This document shows, one piece after another, positions 24,067 through 31,521 of a stretch of 64,000 nt of DNA (its first letter is position 1; each line of letters starts with the position of its first letter). The stretch lies in the NCBI RefSeq assembly GCF_023534745.1, contig NZ_JAMHJQ010000002.1:1-64000 (forward strand), in the 5' to 3' direction. The notes under the pieces are model-generated. The model was not told where the DNA came from and ran no database searches. It was given only the letters and a program-made list of their open reading frames with translations. This DNA is from Streptomyces sp. 35G-GA-8. Lineage in GTDB: Bacteria; Actinomycetota; Actinomycetes; Streptomycetales; Streptomycetaceae. Made by a program: the position numbers and the translations under genes.

Positions 24067-24101
24067 CGGGATAAAGAACAAGGTCCGGGATAAAGAACAA
24101 G
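24067..24101. repeat. 16-bp direct repeat after the methyltransferase gene
   Basis: CGGGATAAAGAACAAG is present at 24067-24082 and again at 24086-24101, separated by three bases. It is AT-richer than its surroundings. It lies between the stop codon and the terminator. Confidence 0.85.
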
Positions 24102-24127
24102 CCAGAACGAGCCGCCGGAATTCGGAC

Positions 24128-24183
24128 CGGACAGGACTCTGCCCCGGCACGGACATATCCGTGCCGGGGCAGAGTCCTGTCCG
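24128..24183. terminator. 26-bp perfect hairpin, bidirectional terminator
   Basis: A perfect 26-bp stem (24128-24153 with 24158-24183) closes the 4-base loop CATA. It lies between the convergent methyltransferase (stop 24058) and DUF3117 (stop 24226) genes and can end both transcripts. It is the longest perfect hairpin I found in the window. Confidence 0.9.
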
Positions 24184-24225
24184 TCCAGAGGTGACCGAGC
24201 ACCCCGGAGACTGTGAGCGCTCCGC

Positions 24226-24393
24226 TCAGCCGACGACCTTCTTCAGAGCGTCGCCGAGCGCATCCGCCTCGTCCGGAGTCAGCTCGACGACAAGCCGACC
24301 GCCGCCTTCGAGCGGAACGCGCATGACGATGCCCCGCCCCTCCTTGGTCACCTCGAGCGGGCCGTCGCCCGTTCGCGGCTTCATGGCCGCCAT
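24226..24393 (-). CDS. DUF3117 small conserved protein
   Basis: A 55-residue protein, MAAMKPRTGDGPLE onward, with the strand-rich pattern GRGIVMRVPLEGG and a C-terminal helix DEADALGDALKKV. I recognise it as the actinobacterial DUF3117 family, strongly conserved but of unknown function; it also occurs near tagA in mycobacteria. The ATG at 24393 follows AGGAAGGGG at good spacing. The gene is convergent with the methyltransferase and divergent from the enoyl-CoA hydratase. Its small size makes it easy to miss in automated calls. Confidence 0.9.
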   Translation of the reverse strand: MAAMKPRTGDGPLEVTKEGRGIVMRVPLEGGGRLVVELTPDEADALGDALKKVVG

Positions 24394-24705
24394 GCTCGTT
24401 CCCCTTCCTGAAACCAGCTCATCGCAGCCGGCGGCCCCATGACAGGCGCTGTGTCACCGGCATCGAACACATTGCTTCCAGCCCATTATCCCGCATGGCG
24501 GGACCCGATGACCAACATCGGACGGCATCGCTTGCGCAACGCGCTCTCGCAAAACCCCTCAATTCGGCGATCCGCCTGCGATACTTCGCCGCCGTGCGCT
24601 CCACCGGGGCCCGACTTTCTTAGACGCAGGTCACATGCCCGCCGCCGGCGATCTCCGCCATGCTGGGGCCGGACAGGACTGCCCGAGCCGCGAAGGGGAC
24701 CGATC
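24394..24705. promoter_or_regulatory. divergent promoter region of DUF3117 and enoyl-CoA hydratase genes
   Basis: A 312-base gap without a convincing gene. On the minus strand, GATAAT at 24485-24490 is a good -10 box for the DUF3117 gene, with a poor TTGGTC at 19-base spacing. On the plus strand, GATACT at 24580-24585 could be a -10 for the hydratase gene. A short inverted repeat CCGAT-N6-ATCGG lies at about 24505-24520. Confidence 0.4.
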
Positions 24706-25509
24706 ATGGCCGACACCGTGCTGTACGAGGTGCGCGACGGACTCGCAACGATCACGATCAACCGGCCCGAGGCCATGAACGCGATGAACGTCGCCGCCAA
24801 GGTCGCGCTCCGGGACGCGCTGGAGGCCTCCGCCGCCGACCCGGACGTGCGCAGTGTGCTGCTGACCGCCGCGGGCGACCGGGCGTTCTGCGTCGGACAG
24901 GACCTCAAGGAGCACACCGCGCTGCTGGAAGCGGACCGGGCCGCGGGCACCGGCGACACGATGAGCACCGTCCGCGAGCACTACAACCCGATCCTGCGGG
25001 CAATCACGGACATGCCCAAGCCGGTGGTGGCGGGTGTCAACGGGGTCGCGGCGGGCGCGGGCCTCGGGTTCGTCCTCGCGGCGGACTACCGGGTCGTGGC
25101 GGACACGGCCGCGTTCAACACGTCCTTCGCGGGGGTCGCGCTGACCGCGGACTCCGGGGTCTCGTGGACACTGCCGCGGCTGGTGGGCCGGAGCCGGGCG
25201 ACGGATCTGCTGCTCTTCCCGCGCTCGGTGCCGGCCACCGAGGCGCAGGAATGGGGGCTGGTGCACCGCCTGGTGCCGGCCGCCGAGCTGGCGGCCGAGT
25301 CCGCCGCCGTGGCCCGCGCCCTGGCCTCGGGGCCGACGCTCGCCTACGCGGCGATCAAGGAGTCCCTGGCGTACGGAGCGGCCCACTCGCTGGCCGAGAC
25401 GCTGGAGAAGGAGGACGAGCTCCAGTCCCGGGCGGGCGCCTCGGAGGACCACACCATCGCCGTGCGCGCGTTCCTGGCCAAGGAGAAGCCGCGGTACGTG
25501 GGCCGCTAG
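24706..25509 (+). CDS. enoyl-CoA hydratase/isomerase family protein
   Basis: A 267-residue crotonase-fold enzyme, cytoplasmic. The two oxyanion-hole regions are visible: AFCVGQDLKEH near 60-70 and VNGVAAGAGLGFVLAADYR near 105-125. The stretch FAGVALTADSGVSW places an Asp where PaaG-type isomerases have their catalytic acid, and lacks the Glu pair of classical hydratases, so an isomerase such as PaaG is plausible. The ATG at 24706 is preceded by AAGGGG; the longer upstream frame is rejected. It is convergent with the tag gene after 29 bases. Confidence 0.88.
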   Translation: MADTVLYEVRDGLATITINRPEAMNAMNVAAKVALRDALEASAADPDVRSVLLTAAGDRAFCVGQDLKEHTALLEADRAAGTGDTMSTVREHYNPILRAITDMPKPVVAGVNGVAAGAGLGFVLAADYRVVADTAAFNTSFAGVALTADSGVSWTLPRLVGRSRATDLLLFPRSVPATEAQEWGLVHRLVPAAELAAESAAVARALASGPTLAYAAIKESLAYGAAHSLAETLEKEDELQSRAGASEDHTIAVRAFLAKEKPRYVGR

Positions 25510-25538
25510 GGCGCGTACCGAGACCGTCGGGCCCCTCG

Positions 25539-26165
25539 TCAGCCCCGCGTCGCAGCCGCGCGCGGGGCGGCACCGGCGCGCGGGGCGCTGTCCCGTACGA
25601 AGCAGTCCGCCAGATGATCGTTCACCAGACCGCATGCCTGCATCAGTGCATAGGCGGTCGTGGGGCCGACAAAGCGGATGCCGGCCTTCTTGAGTGCCTT
25701 GGCGAGCGCCGTGGACTCGTCGGTGACGGCCGGTACGTCGGCGCTCGTGAGGGGGGCCGGGCGCTTCGCCGCGTCCGGTGCGTACGACCAGATCAGCGTG
25801 TCCAGCTCGCCCTCGGGCCAGTCGGCGAGGACGCGCGCGTTGGCCAGCGTGGCGTCGATCTTGGCGCGGTTGCGGATGATGCCCGGGTCGACGAGCAGCC
25901 GCTCCCTGTCCGCGTCGGTGAACTCCGCCACCGACGCGATCTTGAACGAGTCGAAGGCGCTGCGAAAGCCCTCGCGCCGGCGCAGGATCGTGATCCAGGA
26001 CAGCCCGGACTGGAACGCCTCCAGACTCAGCCGCTCGAACAGGGCGTCGTCGCCATGGACCGGGCGGCCCCACTCGGAGTCGTGATACGCGACGTAGTCC
26101 TCCGTCGACATGCCCCAGGGGCAGCGCGGCTTCCCGTCGGGGCCCGTCACCGCGTCGCCGGTCAT
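25539..26165 (-). CDS. tag: DNA-3-methyladenine glycosylase I
   Basis: A 208-residue base-excision-repair glycosylase that removes 3-methyladenine from DNA. The family signatures are RCPWGMSTEDYVAYHDSEWG near the N-terminus and GPTTAYALMQACGLVNDH near the C-terminus. The zinc ligands expected from the family are present: Cys15, His28, His184 and Cys188. The last 20 residues are an Ala/Arg-rich tail. Its ATG overlaps the stop of the upstream DivIVA-like gene in an ATGA, so the pair is an operon. The same neighbour order, including DUF3117 and folP2, is recalled from mycobacteria. Confidence 0.93.
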   Translation of the reverse strand: MTGDAVTGPDGKPRCPWGMSTEDYVAYHDSEWGRPVHGDDALFERLSLEAFQSGLSWITILRRREGFRSAFDSFKIASVAEFTDADRERLLVDPGIIRNRAKIDATLANARVLADWPEGELDTLIWSYAPDAAKRPAPLTSADVPAVTDESTALAKALKKAGIRFVGPTTAYALMQACGLVNDHLADCFVRDSAPRAGAAPRAAATRG

Positions 26166-26602
26166 CGGTCGGTGCCCTCTCCGGGCTCGCCGAAGAGATC
26201 TCCGGGCTTGTCGAAGAGGCCTCCGGGCTTCTTGAAGAGGTCGGGCGAGGAGACGGCGGTGGCCTGGACCCCGGCCAGCGCCGACTCCAGCTCCGCGATC
26301 CGCGCGTCCCGCTCCGCCAGCTCCGCGCCGAGCCGGCCGAGCACCTCGTCCACCTCCGCCATGCGGTAGCCGCGCACCCCGACCGGCAGTCGCAGCGCCT
26401 CGACATCGGCGCGGCCGACCGGGCGGGTCAGCGGCAGGGGATCCACCAGCCCTTCCGGAGCGGCCTCCGGCAGAAGCGGGCGGTCGCCGCCGCCGACGAC
26501 CGCGAGCGTGACCGCGGCGACGACCACGACCATCGCGATGAGCAAGAACAAGAACACGAGCTTCTCCCCGGGCAGGAAAACGTCCGGTCCCGATCGTGCC
26601 AT
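26162..26602 (-). CDS. membrane-anchored DivIVA-like domain protein
   Basis: A 146-residue protein. One transmembrane helix (residues about 15-36) is followed by a short Pro-rich linker and a DivIVA-type segment at about 63-105 (LRLPVGVRGYRMAEVDEVL then a heptad-rich helix). The C-terminus has three Phe-Lys/Asp/Glu-Pro-Gly units (DLFKKPGGLFDKPGDLFGE). DivIVA domains sense membrane curvature and scaffold polar growth and septation, so a cell-envelope role is inferred. It overlaps tag by 4 bases and is divergent from the folP2-like gene by 88 bases. Confidence 0.85.
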   Translation of the reverse strand: MARSGPDVFLPGEKLVFLFLLIAMVVVVAAVTLAVVGGGDRPLLPEAAPEGLVDPLPLTRPVGRADVEALRLPVGVRGYRMAEVDEVLGRLGAELAERDARIAELESALAGVQATAVSSPDLFKKPGGLFDKPGDLFGEPGEGTDR

Positions 26603-26690
26603 GCCCCACTGACAGCCGGGGCCGTCCGCGCTCCCGGACGGCGGGAGGACCTAAGGTCACTGGCGGGCGAATACAAGGAGGAACCAGGGG

Positions 26691-27563
26691 ATGAGCGGCG
26701 GGACTCTGCGGCTTGGACGTCGGGAATTCGATGCGCGCGAGCCGGTGATCATGGCGATCGTCAACCGGACGCCCGACTCCTTCTACGACCGGGGCGCGAC
26801 CTTCGGCGATCAGCCCGCCCTCGACCGGGTCGAGCGCGCGGTGTCCGAGGGAGCCGCCATCATCGACATCGGCGGGGTGAAGGCGGGCCCCGGCGAGGAG
26901 GTCACGGCCGAGGAGGAGGCCCGGCGTACGGTCGGCTTCGTCGCCGAGGTGCGCCGCCGCCACCCCGATGTGGTGATCAGCGTCGACACCTGGCGGCACG
27001 ACGTCGGCGAGGCGGTCTGCGAGGCGGGCGCGGATCTGCTCAACGACGCGTGGGGCGGGGTGGACCCCCGGCTGGCCGAGGTGGCGGCCCGGTACGACGT
27101 GGGGCTGGTCTGTACGCACGCGGGCGGGGCGGAGCCCAGGACCCGGCCGCACCGGATCGCGTACGACGATGTGATGGCGGACATCCTGCGGGTGACGCTC
27201 GGGCTGGCCGAGCGCGCCCTGGAGCTGGGCGTCCGCCGGGACCGGATCATGATCGACCCCGGCCATGACTTCGGCAAGAACACCCGGCACTCCCTCGAAG
27301 CGACCCGCAGGCTGGGCGAGATGGCAGAGACGGGCTGGCCGGTGCTGGTCTCGCTCTCCAACAAGGACTTCGTCGGCGAGACGCTCGACAAACCCGTCAA
27401 GGAGCGGCTGACCGGCACGCTGGCGACGACCGCCGTATCGGCGTGGCTCGGGGCCCGGGTCTACCGCGTCCACGAGGTCGCGGAGACGAAGCAGGTCCTC
27501 GACATGGTGGCGGCCATCGCGGGCCACCGCCCCCCGGCGGTCGCCCGCCGAGGTCTGGCCTGA
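26691..27563 (+). CDS. folP2: dihydropteroate synthase homologue of the FolP2 type
   Basis: A 290-residue TIM-barrel protein of the dihydropteroate synthase family. Several signature loops deviate from active enzymes: NRTPDSFYD (25-33) instead of the usual NVTPDSFSDGG, DPGHDFGKN (189-197) instead of DPGFGFGK, S223-N-K225 instead of SRK, and RVHEV (259-263) instead of RVHDV. The mycobacterial FolP2 paralogue, found in a similar neighbourhood, has been reported to lack dihydropteroate synthase activity, so I infer another role here. The ATG at 26691 follows AAGGAGGAACC. It converges with the LOG-family gene after 18 bases. Confidence 0.88.
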   Translation: MSGGTLRLGRREFDAREPVIMAIVNRTPDSFYDRGATFGDQPALDRVERAVSEGAAIIDIGGVKAGPGEEVTAEEEARRTVGFVAEVRRRHPDVVISVDTWRHDVGEAVCEAGADLLNDAWGGVDPRLAEVAARYDVGLVCTHAGGAEPRTRPHRIAYDDVMADILRVTLGLAERALELGVRRDRIMIDPGHDFGKNTRHSLEATRRLGEMAETGWPVLVSLSNKDFVGETLDKPVKERLTGTLATTAVSAWLGARVYRVHEVAETKQVLDMVAAIAGHRPPAVARRGLA

Positions 27564-27581
27564 GCCGTCGGCGGCCCCAGG

Positions 27582-28331
27582 TCAGTTGCGCGTCTCCTTC
27601 GTGACGAGCGCGACCGCCTCGTCCACGTCGTCCGTGACATGGAAGAGCAGCAGATCCTTCTCGGACGCCTTGCCCTGGGCCACGACGGTGTCCCGCAGCC
27701 AGTCGACGAGCCCGCCCCAGTACGCCGTGCCGAACAGGACGATCGGGAAGCGGGTGACCTTGCGGGTCTGGACCAGGGTGAGCGCCTCGAACAGCTCGTC
27801 CAGCGTGCCGAGGCCGCCCGGCAGGACCACGAAGCCCTGCGCGTACTTGACGAACATCGTCTTGCGGACGAAGAAGTAGCGGAAGTTCACGCCGATGTCG
27901 ACATGGGGGTTGAGCCCCTGCTCGAAGGGCAGCTCGATGCCGAGTCCGACGGAGACGCCCTGGGCCTCGCGCGCGCCCCGGTTCGCCGCCTCCATGGCGC
28001 CGGGACCGCCGCCGGTGATCACCGCGAATCCGGCGTCGACCAGCGCGCCGCCGATCCGGATGCCCGCCTCGTACTCGGCGGAGCCCGCCGGGGTGCGCGC
28101 GGAGCCGAAGACGCTGATGGCACTGGGCAGTTCGGCGAGGGCGCCGAAGCCCTCCACGAACTCCGACTGGATGCGCATCACCCGCCAGGGATCGGTGTGC
28201 ACCCACTCCGAGTCGCCCTCGGTGTCCAGCAGCCGCTGATCGGTCGTGCCCGCCTGCACCTGCCCCCGGCGACGGATCACCGGTCCGAGCCGCTGTTCCT
28301 CCGGCTTGCGCTCTCCGTCAGGCATGCCCAT
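27582..28331 (-). CDS. LOG-family (TIGR00730) nucleotide phosphoribohydrolase
   Basis: A 249-residue Rossmann-like protein of the LOG family, which hydrolyses nucleoside 5'-monophosphates (in some organisms cytokinin riboside monophosphates) to free base and ribose 5-phosphate. The diagnostic motifs are GGGPGAMEAANRGA and the catalytic PGGLGTLDE. An N-terminal extension of about 60 residues precedes the fold. The start at 28331 is preceded by GGAGGG; an upstream in-frame start is rejected. It lies downstream of dapE on the same strand after a 143-base gap, so it probably has its own promoter. The natural substrate is unknown. Confidence 0.88.
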   Translation of the reverse strand: MGMPDGERKPEEQRLGPVIRRRGQVQAGTTDQRLLDTEGDSEWVHTDPWRVMRIQSEFVEGFGALAELPSAISVFGSARTPAGSAEYEAGIRIGGALVDAGFAVITGGGPGAMEAANRGAREAQGVSVGLGIELPFEQGLNPHVDIGVNFRYFFVRKTMFVKYAQGFVVLPGGLGTLDELFEALTLVQTRKVTRFPIVLFGTAYWGGLVDWLRDTVVAQGKASEKDLLLFHVTDDVDEAVALVTKETRN

Positions 28332-28474
28332 GAGCTGCTCCCTCCGCTGCTGTGCGTTTGTTCTGGGCAAGGGTAGGTCCACGCACGTGACAAACGACGA
28401 AATTCCGGCAGTCGATCAGGCCCTCACTCAGTGAGCGCCGACTCGGTGAGCGCTCCGCCAGGACCGAGTGGGCT

Positions 28475-29554
28475 TCAGCCGGTGAGCCAGTCGCGGAGAC
28501 GGTTCTCGCAGTGGGTGATCCGCTCGACCGCCACCCGCTCGTCGCGCTTGTGGGCGAGCAGCGGGTTCCCGGGGCCGTAATTGACCGCCGGCACCCCGAG
28601 CGCGCCGAAGCGCGATACATCCGTCCAGCCGAACTTGGGCCGTGCCGTTCCGCCGACGGCGGCCATGAAGGCGGCCGCGGCGGGATGCGAGAGGCCCGGC
28701 AGGGCGGCCCCGGAGTGGTCGTCCACGGTGAACTCCGTCACCCCGCAGTCCGCGAAGATCTCGTGGACATGCGCGAGAGCCTCCTCCTCACCGAGGTCCG
28801 GCGCGTAGCGGTAGTTCACGACGACCGTGCAGGCGTCCGGGATGACGTTGTCCGCGACGCCGCCCTCGATCCGTACGGCGTTGAGGCCCTCGCGGTACTC
28901 CAGGCCGTCGATGACCGGCCTGCGCGGCTCGTACGCGGCGAGCCGGGCCAGGACCGGCGCGGCGGCGTGAATGGCGTTGGACCCCATCCAGCTCCGCGCG
29001 GAGTGTGCGCGCTCGCCCGTCATATGGAGGAAGACCCGGAGTGTGCCCTGACAGCCGCCCTCGACCTCGCCGTCGGAGGGCTCCAGCAGGACCGCGAAGT
29101 CGCCCTCCAGCCAGTCGGGATGGGCCTCGGCCATATGTCCGAGACCGTTGAGATGTGCGGCGACCTCCTCGTTGTCGTAGAAGATGAAGGTGAGGTCGCG
29201 GTTGGGCTCGGGAACGGTCGCCGCGATGCGCAGCTGTACGGCGACGCCCGACTTCATGTCGCTCGTACCGCATCCCCACAGCACCCCGTCGTCATCCAGC
29301 CGGGACGGAACGTTGTCGGCGATCGGGACGGTGTCGATATGTCCCGCGAGGACGACCCGCTCGGCGCGCCCCAGCCGGGTCCTGGCCACCACATTGTTGC
29401 CGTGGCGGTCGACGGTGAGATGGGGCAGCGTCCGCAGCGCCTCTTCGATCGCGTCGGCGAGTGGCTTCTCCTCGCCGCTGACCGACGGGAAATCGACCAG
29501 GCGTGCGGTGAGCGCCGGGGCGTCAAGAGTGAGGTCGAGCACGTTCTCAGACAT
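28475..29554 (-). CDS. dapE: succinyl-diaminopimelate desuccinylase
   Basis: A 359-residue M20-family zinc hydrolase that removes succinate from N-succinyl-LL-diaminopimelate in the lysine and meso-diaminopimelate pathway. Metal ligands are visible: His72 and Asp74 (AGHIDTVP), the Asp of GTSDMKSG, Glu-Glu in YDNEE, a downstream Glu and the C-terminal His of AHKRDE. Length is typical. The start is an ATG at 29554. The downstream partner gene dapC for an earlier step lies 2 kb away, and dapD is not in the window. It is divergent from the lysozyme-fold gene at 29692. Confidence 0.92.
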   Translation of the reverse strand: MSENVLDLTLDAPALTARLVDFPSVSGEEKPLADAIEEALRTLPHLTVDRHGNNVVARTRLGRAERVVLAGHIDTVPIADNVPSRLDDDGVLWGCGTSDMKSGVAVQLRIAATVPEPNRDLTFIFYDNEEVAAHLNGLGHMAEAHPDWLEGDFAVLLEPSDGEVEGGCQGTLRVFLHMTGERAHSARSWMGSNAIHAAAPVLARLAAYEPRRPVIDGLEYREGLNAVRIEGGVADNVIPDACTVVVNYRYAPDLGEEEALAHVHEIFADCGVTEFTVDDHSGAALPGLSHPAAAAFMAAVGGTARPKFGWTDVSRFGALGVPAVNYGPGNPLLAHKRDERVAVERITHCENRLRDWLTG

Positions 29555-29691
29555 GGTTTTGACCCTAGCGCCCCTCCCGACAATGCCGGTCGCGGCACTG
29601 GACGAGGAGGGGCGAAGCCGCGTCGTCCGGCCGGGAGCGGGGCGTGGACGTCGGCGCTGCCCGGCGTCCCGCTCTCCAGTACGGTGGCCTC

Positions 29692-30699
29692 GTGTCCGAG
29701 ACCGCCTCTCCCCTCCGTCGCGGCCGCCTCAGGCGTATCGGGGCCGCCCTCGTCGTGCTGCTGGCCCTGGCCGGGTATGTGGTGGTCCACTACATGAGCG
29801 CCGCCGGCGGCCCGCCGCGCTGTCTCGTGCGCGCCACGGACGGGTCGGGCGGCGAGGGATCCACGTACGAGATGACCCCGGAGCAGGCCGAGAACGCCGC
29901 GACGATCTCGGCGGTGGGCACCACCCGGGGGCTGCCCGAGCGCGCGGTCACGATCGCGCTGGCCACCGCCCTCCAGGAGTCCGCGCTGCGCAATCTGAAC
30001 CACGGCGACCGCGACTCGCTCGGACTGTTCCAGCAGCGGCCCTCGACGGGGTGGGGCACCGAGGCGCAGATCCAGGACCCGGTCTATTCGGCGGGCCAGT
30101 TCTACGACCATCTCGTCAAGGTCCCCGGCTACTCACGGCTGCCGCTGACCGAGGCGGCCCAGCGGGTGCAGCGCAGCGGCTTCCCGCAGGCGTACGCGAA
30201 GCACGAGCCGGACGCCACACTGCTGGCCGCGGCCCTCACCGGCCGGTCCGCCGCCACGCTGACCTGTACGGCGCCGAGCGGCACCGAGCCGGGGGACCCG
30301 GCGAGGGTACGGGCCGCGCTGGTACGGGACTTCGGGGACGCGGTGCTGCCCGGCACCGACGTCGCAGGCCGGGCGGGGGCCTCGGGCACGGCCGCCGAGG
30401 TGACCGTGCCGGTACCGGCCACGACCGGCGGATCGGCGAACGGCGGCTCCCCGGCGCTGCGCGGCTGGGAGCTGGCGCACTGGGCCGTGGCCCAGTCCAC
30501 CGCCCTGCGGATCGACGAGGTCCGCTATGCCGGCCGGGTGTGGAGCGCGAAGAACGCGCACACGGCGAACAGGGGCTGGAAGCGGACCGCCTCCTCGGAC
30601 GCGAGCACGCGAGCCGGCGCGGATTCGGGCGCGGAGTCGGGCGCCGATGCAGGCGCGGATTCGGGCCTGACGGAAGTTCGAATCCGCACTGCGCAGTAG
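29692..30699 (+). CDS. membrane-anchored protein with lysozyme/transglycosylase-like domain
   Basis: A 335-residue protein. An Arg-rich N-terminus and one transmembrane helix (about 15-33) place the rest outside. Residues about 75-165 look like a lysozyme-fold domain: a catalytic-type Glu in LATALQESALRNL and the SLGLFQQRPSTGWG motif. The C-terminal part contains a Ser/Ala/Gly-rich linker, a short domain (LRGWELAHWAVAQ) and an Ala-Asp-Ser-Gly repeat-like tail. The GTG at 29692 is used; the longer frame from 29644 lacks a ribosome binding site. Peptidoglycan cleavage is inferred from the motif only. A weak hairpin with a T run (30834-30855) may terminate it. Confidence 0.75.
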   Translation: MSETASPLRRGRLRRIGAALVVLLALAGYVVVHYMSAAGGPPRCLVRATDGSGGEGSTYEMTPEQAENAATISAVGTTRGLPERAVTIALATALQESALRNLNHGDRDSLGLFQQRPSTGWGTEAQIQDPVYSAGQFYDHLVKVPGYSRLPLTEAAQRVQRSGFPQAYAKHEPDATLLAAALTGRSAATLTCTAPSGTEPGDPARVRAALVRDFGDAVLPGTDVAGRAGASGTAAEVTVPVPATTGGSANGGSPALRGWELAHWAVAQSTALRIDEVRYAGRVWSAKNAHTANRGWKRTASSDASTRAGADSGAESGADAGADSGLTEVRIRTAQ

Positions 30700-30987
30700 T
30701 ACGGCGCCGTCACCCGAACGGGCGAGTCCGCGCCGCTCCGCACCGTCGTTCTTCCGATGATTGTCCCGCGCGCCCATGATCCGTCGTTCCCCTTGGGAAC
30801 AAAGGGATGGAACGATTCAGCAAGCCCCTCGCCACGGGATCTTTTGCCCGTTTTTATCCGCAGCCGATAATGCGACGCATTACCAACTCTTTACCCTCGC
30901 CCGCCGCAACCTCCGCCGCCCTTTGAGGGGTTGTCACTACGTCCGATCGACGGACAAGCACTGTTTCTCTCCCTTCAAAGGAGCATC
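30700..30987 (+). promoter_or_regulatory. AT-richer regulatory region with two operator-like palindromes
   Basis: The 288 bases before the secreted Ala-rich protein contain GTTCCC-CTT-GGGAAC (30786-30800) and a perfect TAATGCG-A-CGCATTA (30868-30882), plus a small hairpin ACGGG-N8-CCCGT followed by five T residues near 30834-30855. No gene fits. The second palindrome lies about 105 bases before the start codon and looks like a repressor or activator site of unknown owner. Confidence 0.5.
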
Positions 30988-31425
30988 ATGTCCCTCCCCC
31001 TGACCCGTCGGATCGCCCGTGCCGCCCTGCTCGTCGCCGCGGGCGCGGCTCCGGTGATCGGCGCGGCCGGCGCGGCGAACGCGGCCGCCCTCCCGCAGGC
31101 CACCGACCTGGGTGCGGTGAGCGCGCTGGACGGCGCCGCCGTGGGCAACGCCGTCGACACCGGCGCCCAGAAGGCGACCGGCGTGGTGGGCGGCGTCGGC
31201 GGCGAGGCCGTCAAGCAGGGCGTCCCGGCCGCGGGCAAGGCCGTCGGCAAGGTCGGCAAGACGGCGGCGCCCGCCGCGCAGAAGGCCGCGGGTGACACCG
31301 CGGGCAGCGCCGGGCAGCTCCTGGGCGACGCCGCCTCGACCGCCACCCAGGGCGCCGCGCCGACCGGCGCGCTCGGTGGCGGTCTGCCGACCGGCAAGCT
31401 GCCGGTGTCGCTGCCGCTCGGCTGA
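30988..31425 (+). CDS. small secreted Ala/Gly-rich protein
   Basis: A 145-residue exported protein. The signal peptide (basic RRIAR, hydrophobic core, AANA cleavage site near residue 32) is clear. The mature part consists of Ala/Gly/Lys-rich repeats (AGKAVGKVGKTAAPAAQKAAG) with no Cys, Trp or aromatic residue, so it is likely extended or amphipathic-helical on the cell surface. The start at 30988 follows AAAGGAG at proper spacing. It has its own promoter region with two palindromes and a very strong terminator, suggesting high independent expression. Function unknown. Confidence 0.82.
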   Translation: MSLPLTRRIARAALLVAAGAAPVIGAAGAANAAALPQATDLGAVSALDGAAVGNAVDTGAQKATGVVGGVGGEAVKQGVPAAGKAVGKVGKTAAPAAQKAAGDTAGSAGQLLGDAASTATQGAAPTGALGGGLPTGKLPVSLPLG

Positions 31426-31452
31426 CACCCGCACGCGCGCGTCGCGGCATGA

Positions 31453-31492
31453 CGAGGGGGCCCGGGAAGCAGTCGCTTCCCGGGCCCCCTCG
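31453..31492. terminator. 18-bp perfect hairpin between convergent genes
   Basis: A perfect 18-bp stem (31453-31470 with 31475-31492) closes the loop AGTC. It lies between the secreted-protein gene and the convergent dapC gene (stop 31522). Confidence 0.88.
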
Positions 31493-31521
31493 CGTGTCCG
31501 TCGTGCGCGGTACGGGCGGTC

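Noticed and set aside
25539-27527. 662-codon minus-strand frame containing the tag gene
   Set aside because: The upstream two thirds run antisense to folP2 and out of frame through the DivIVA-like gene; the real start is the ATG at 26165.
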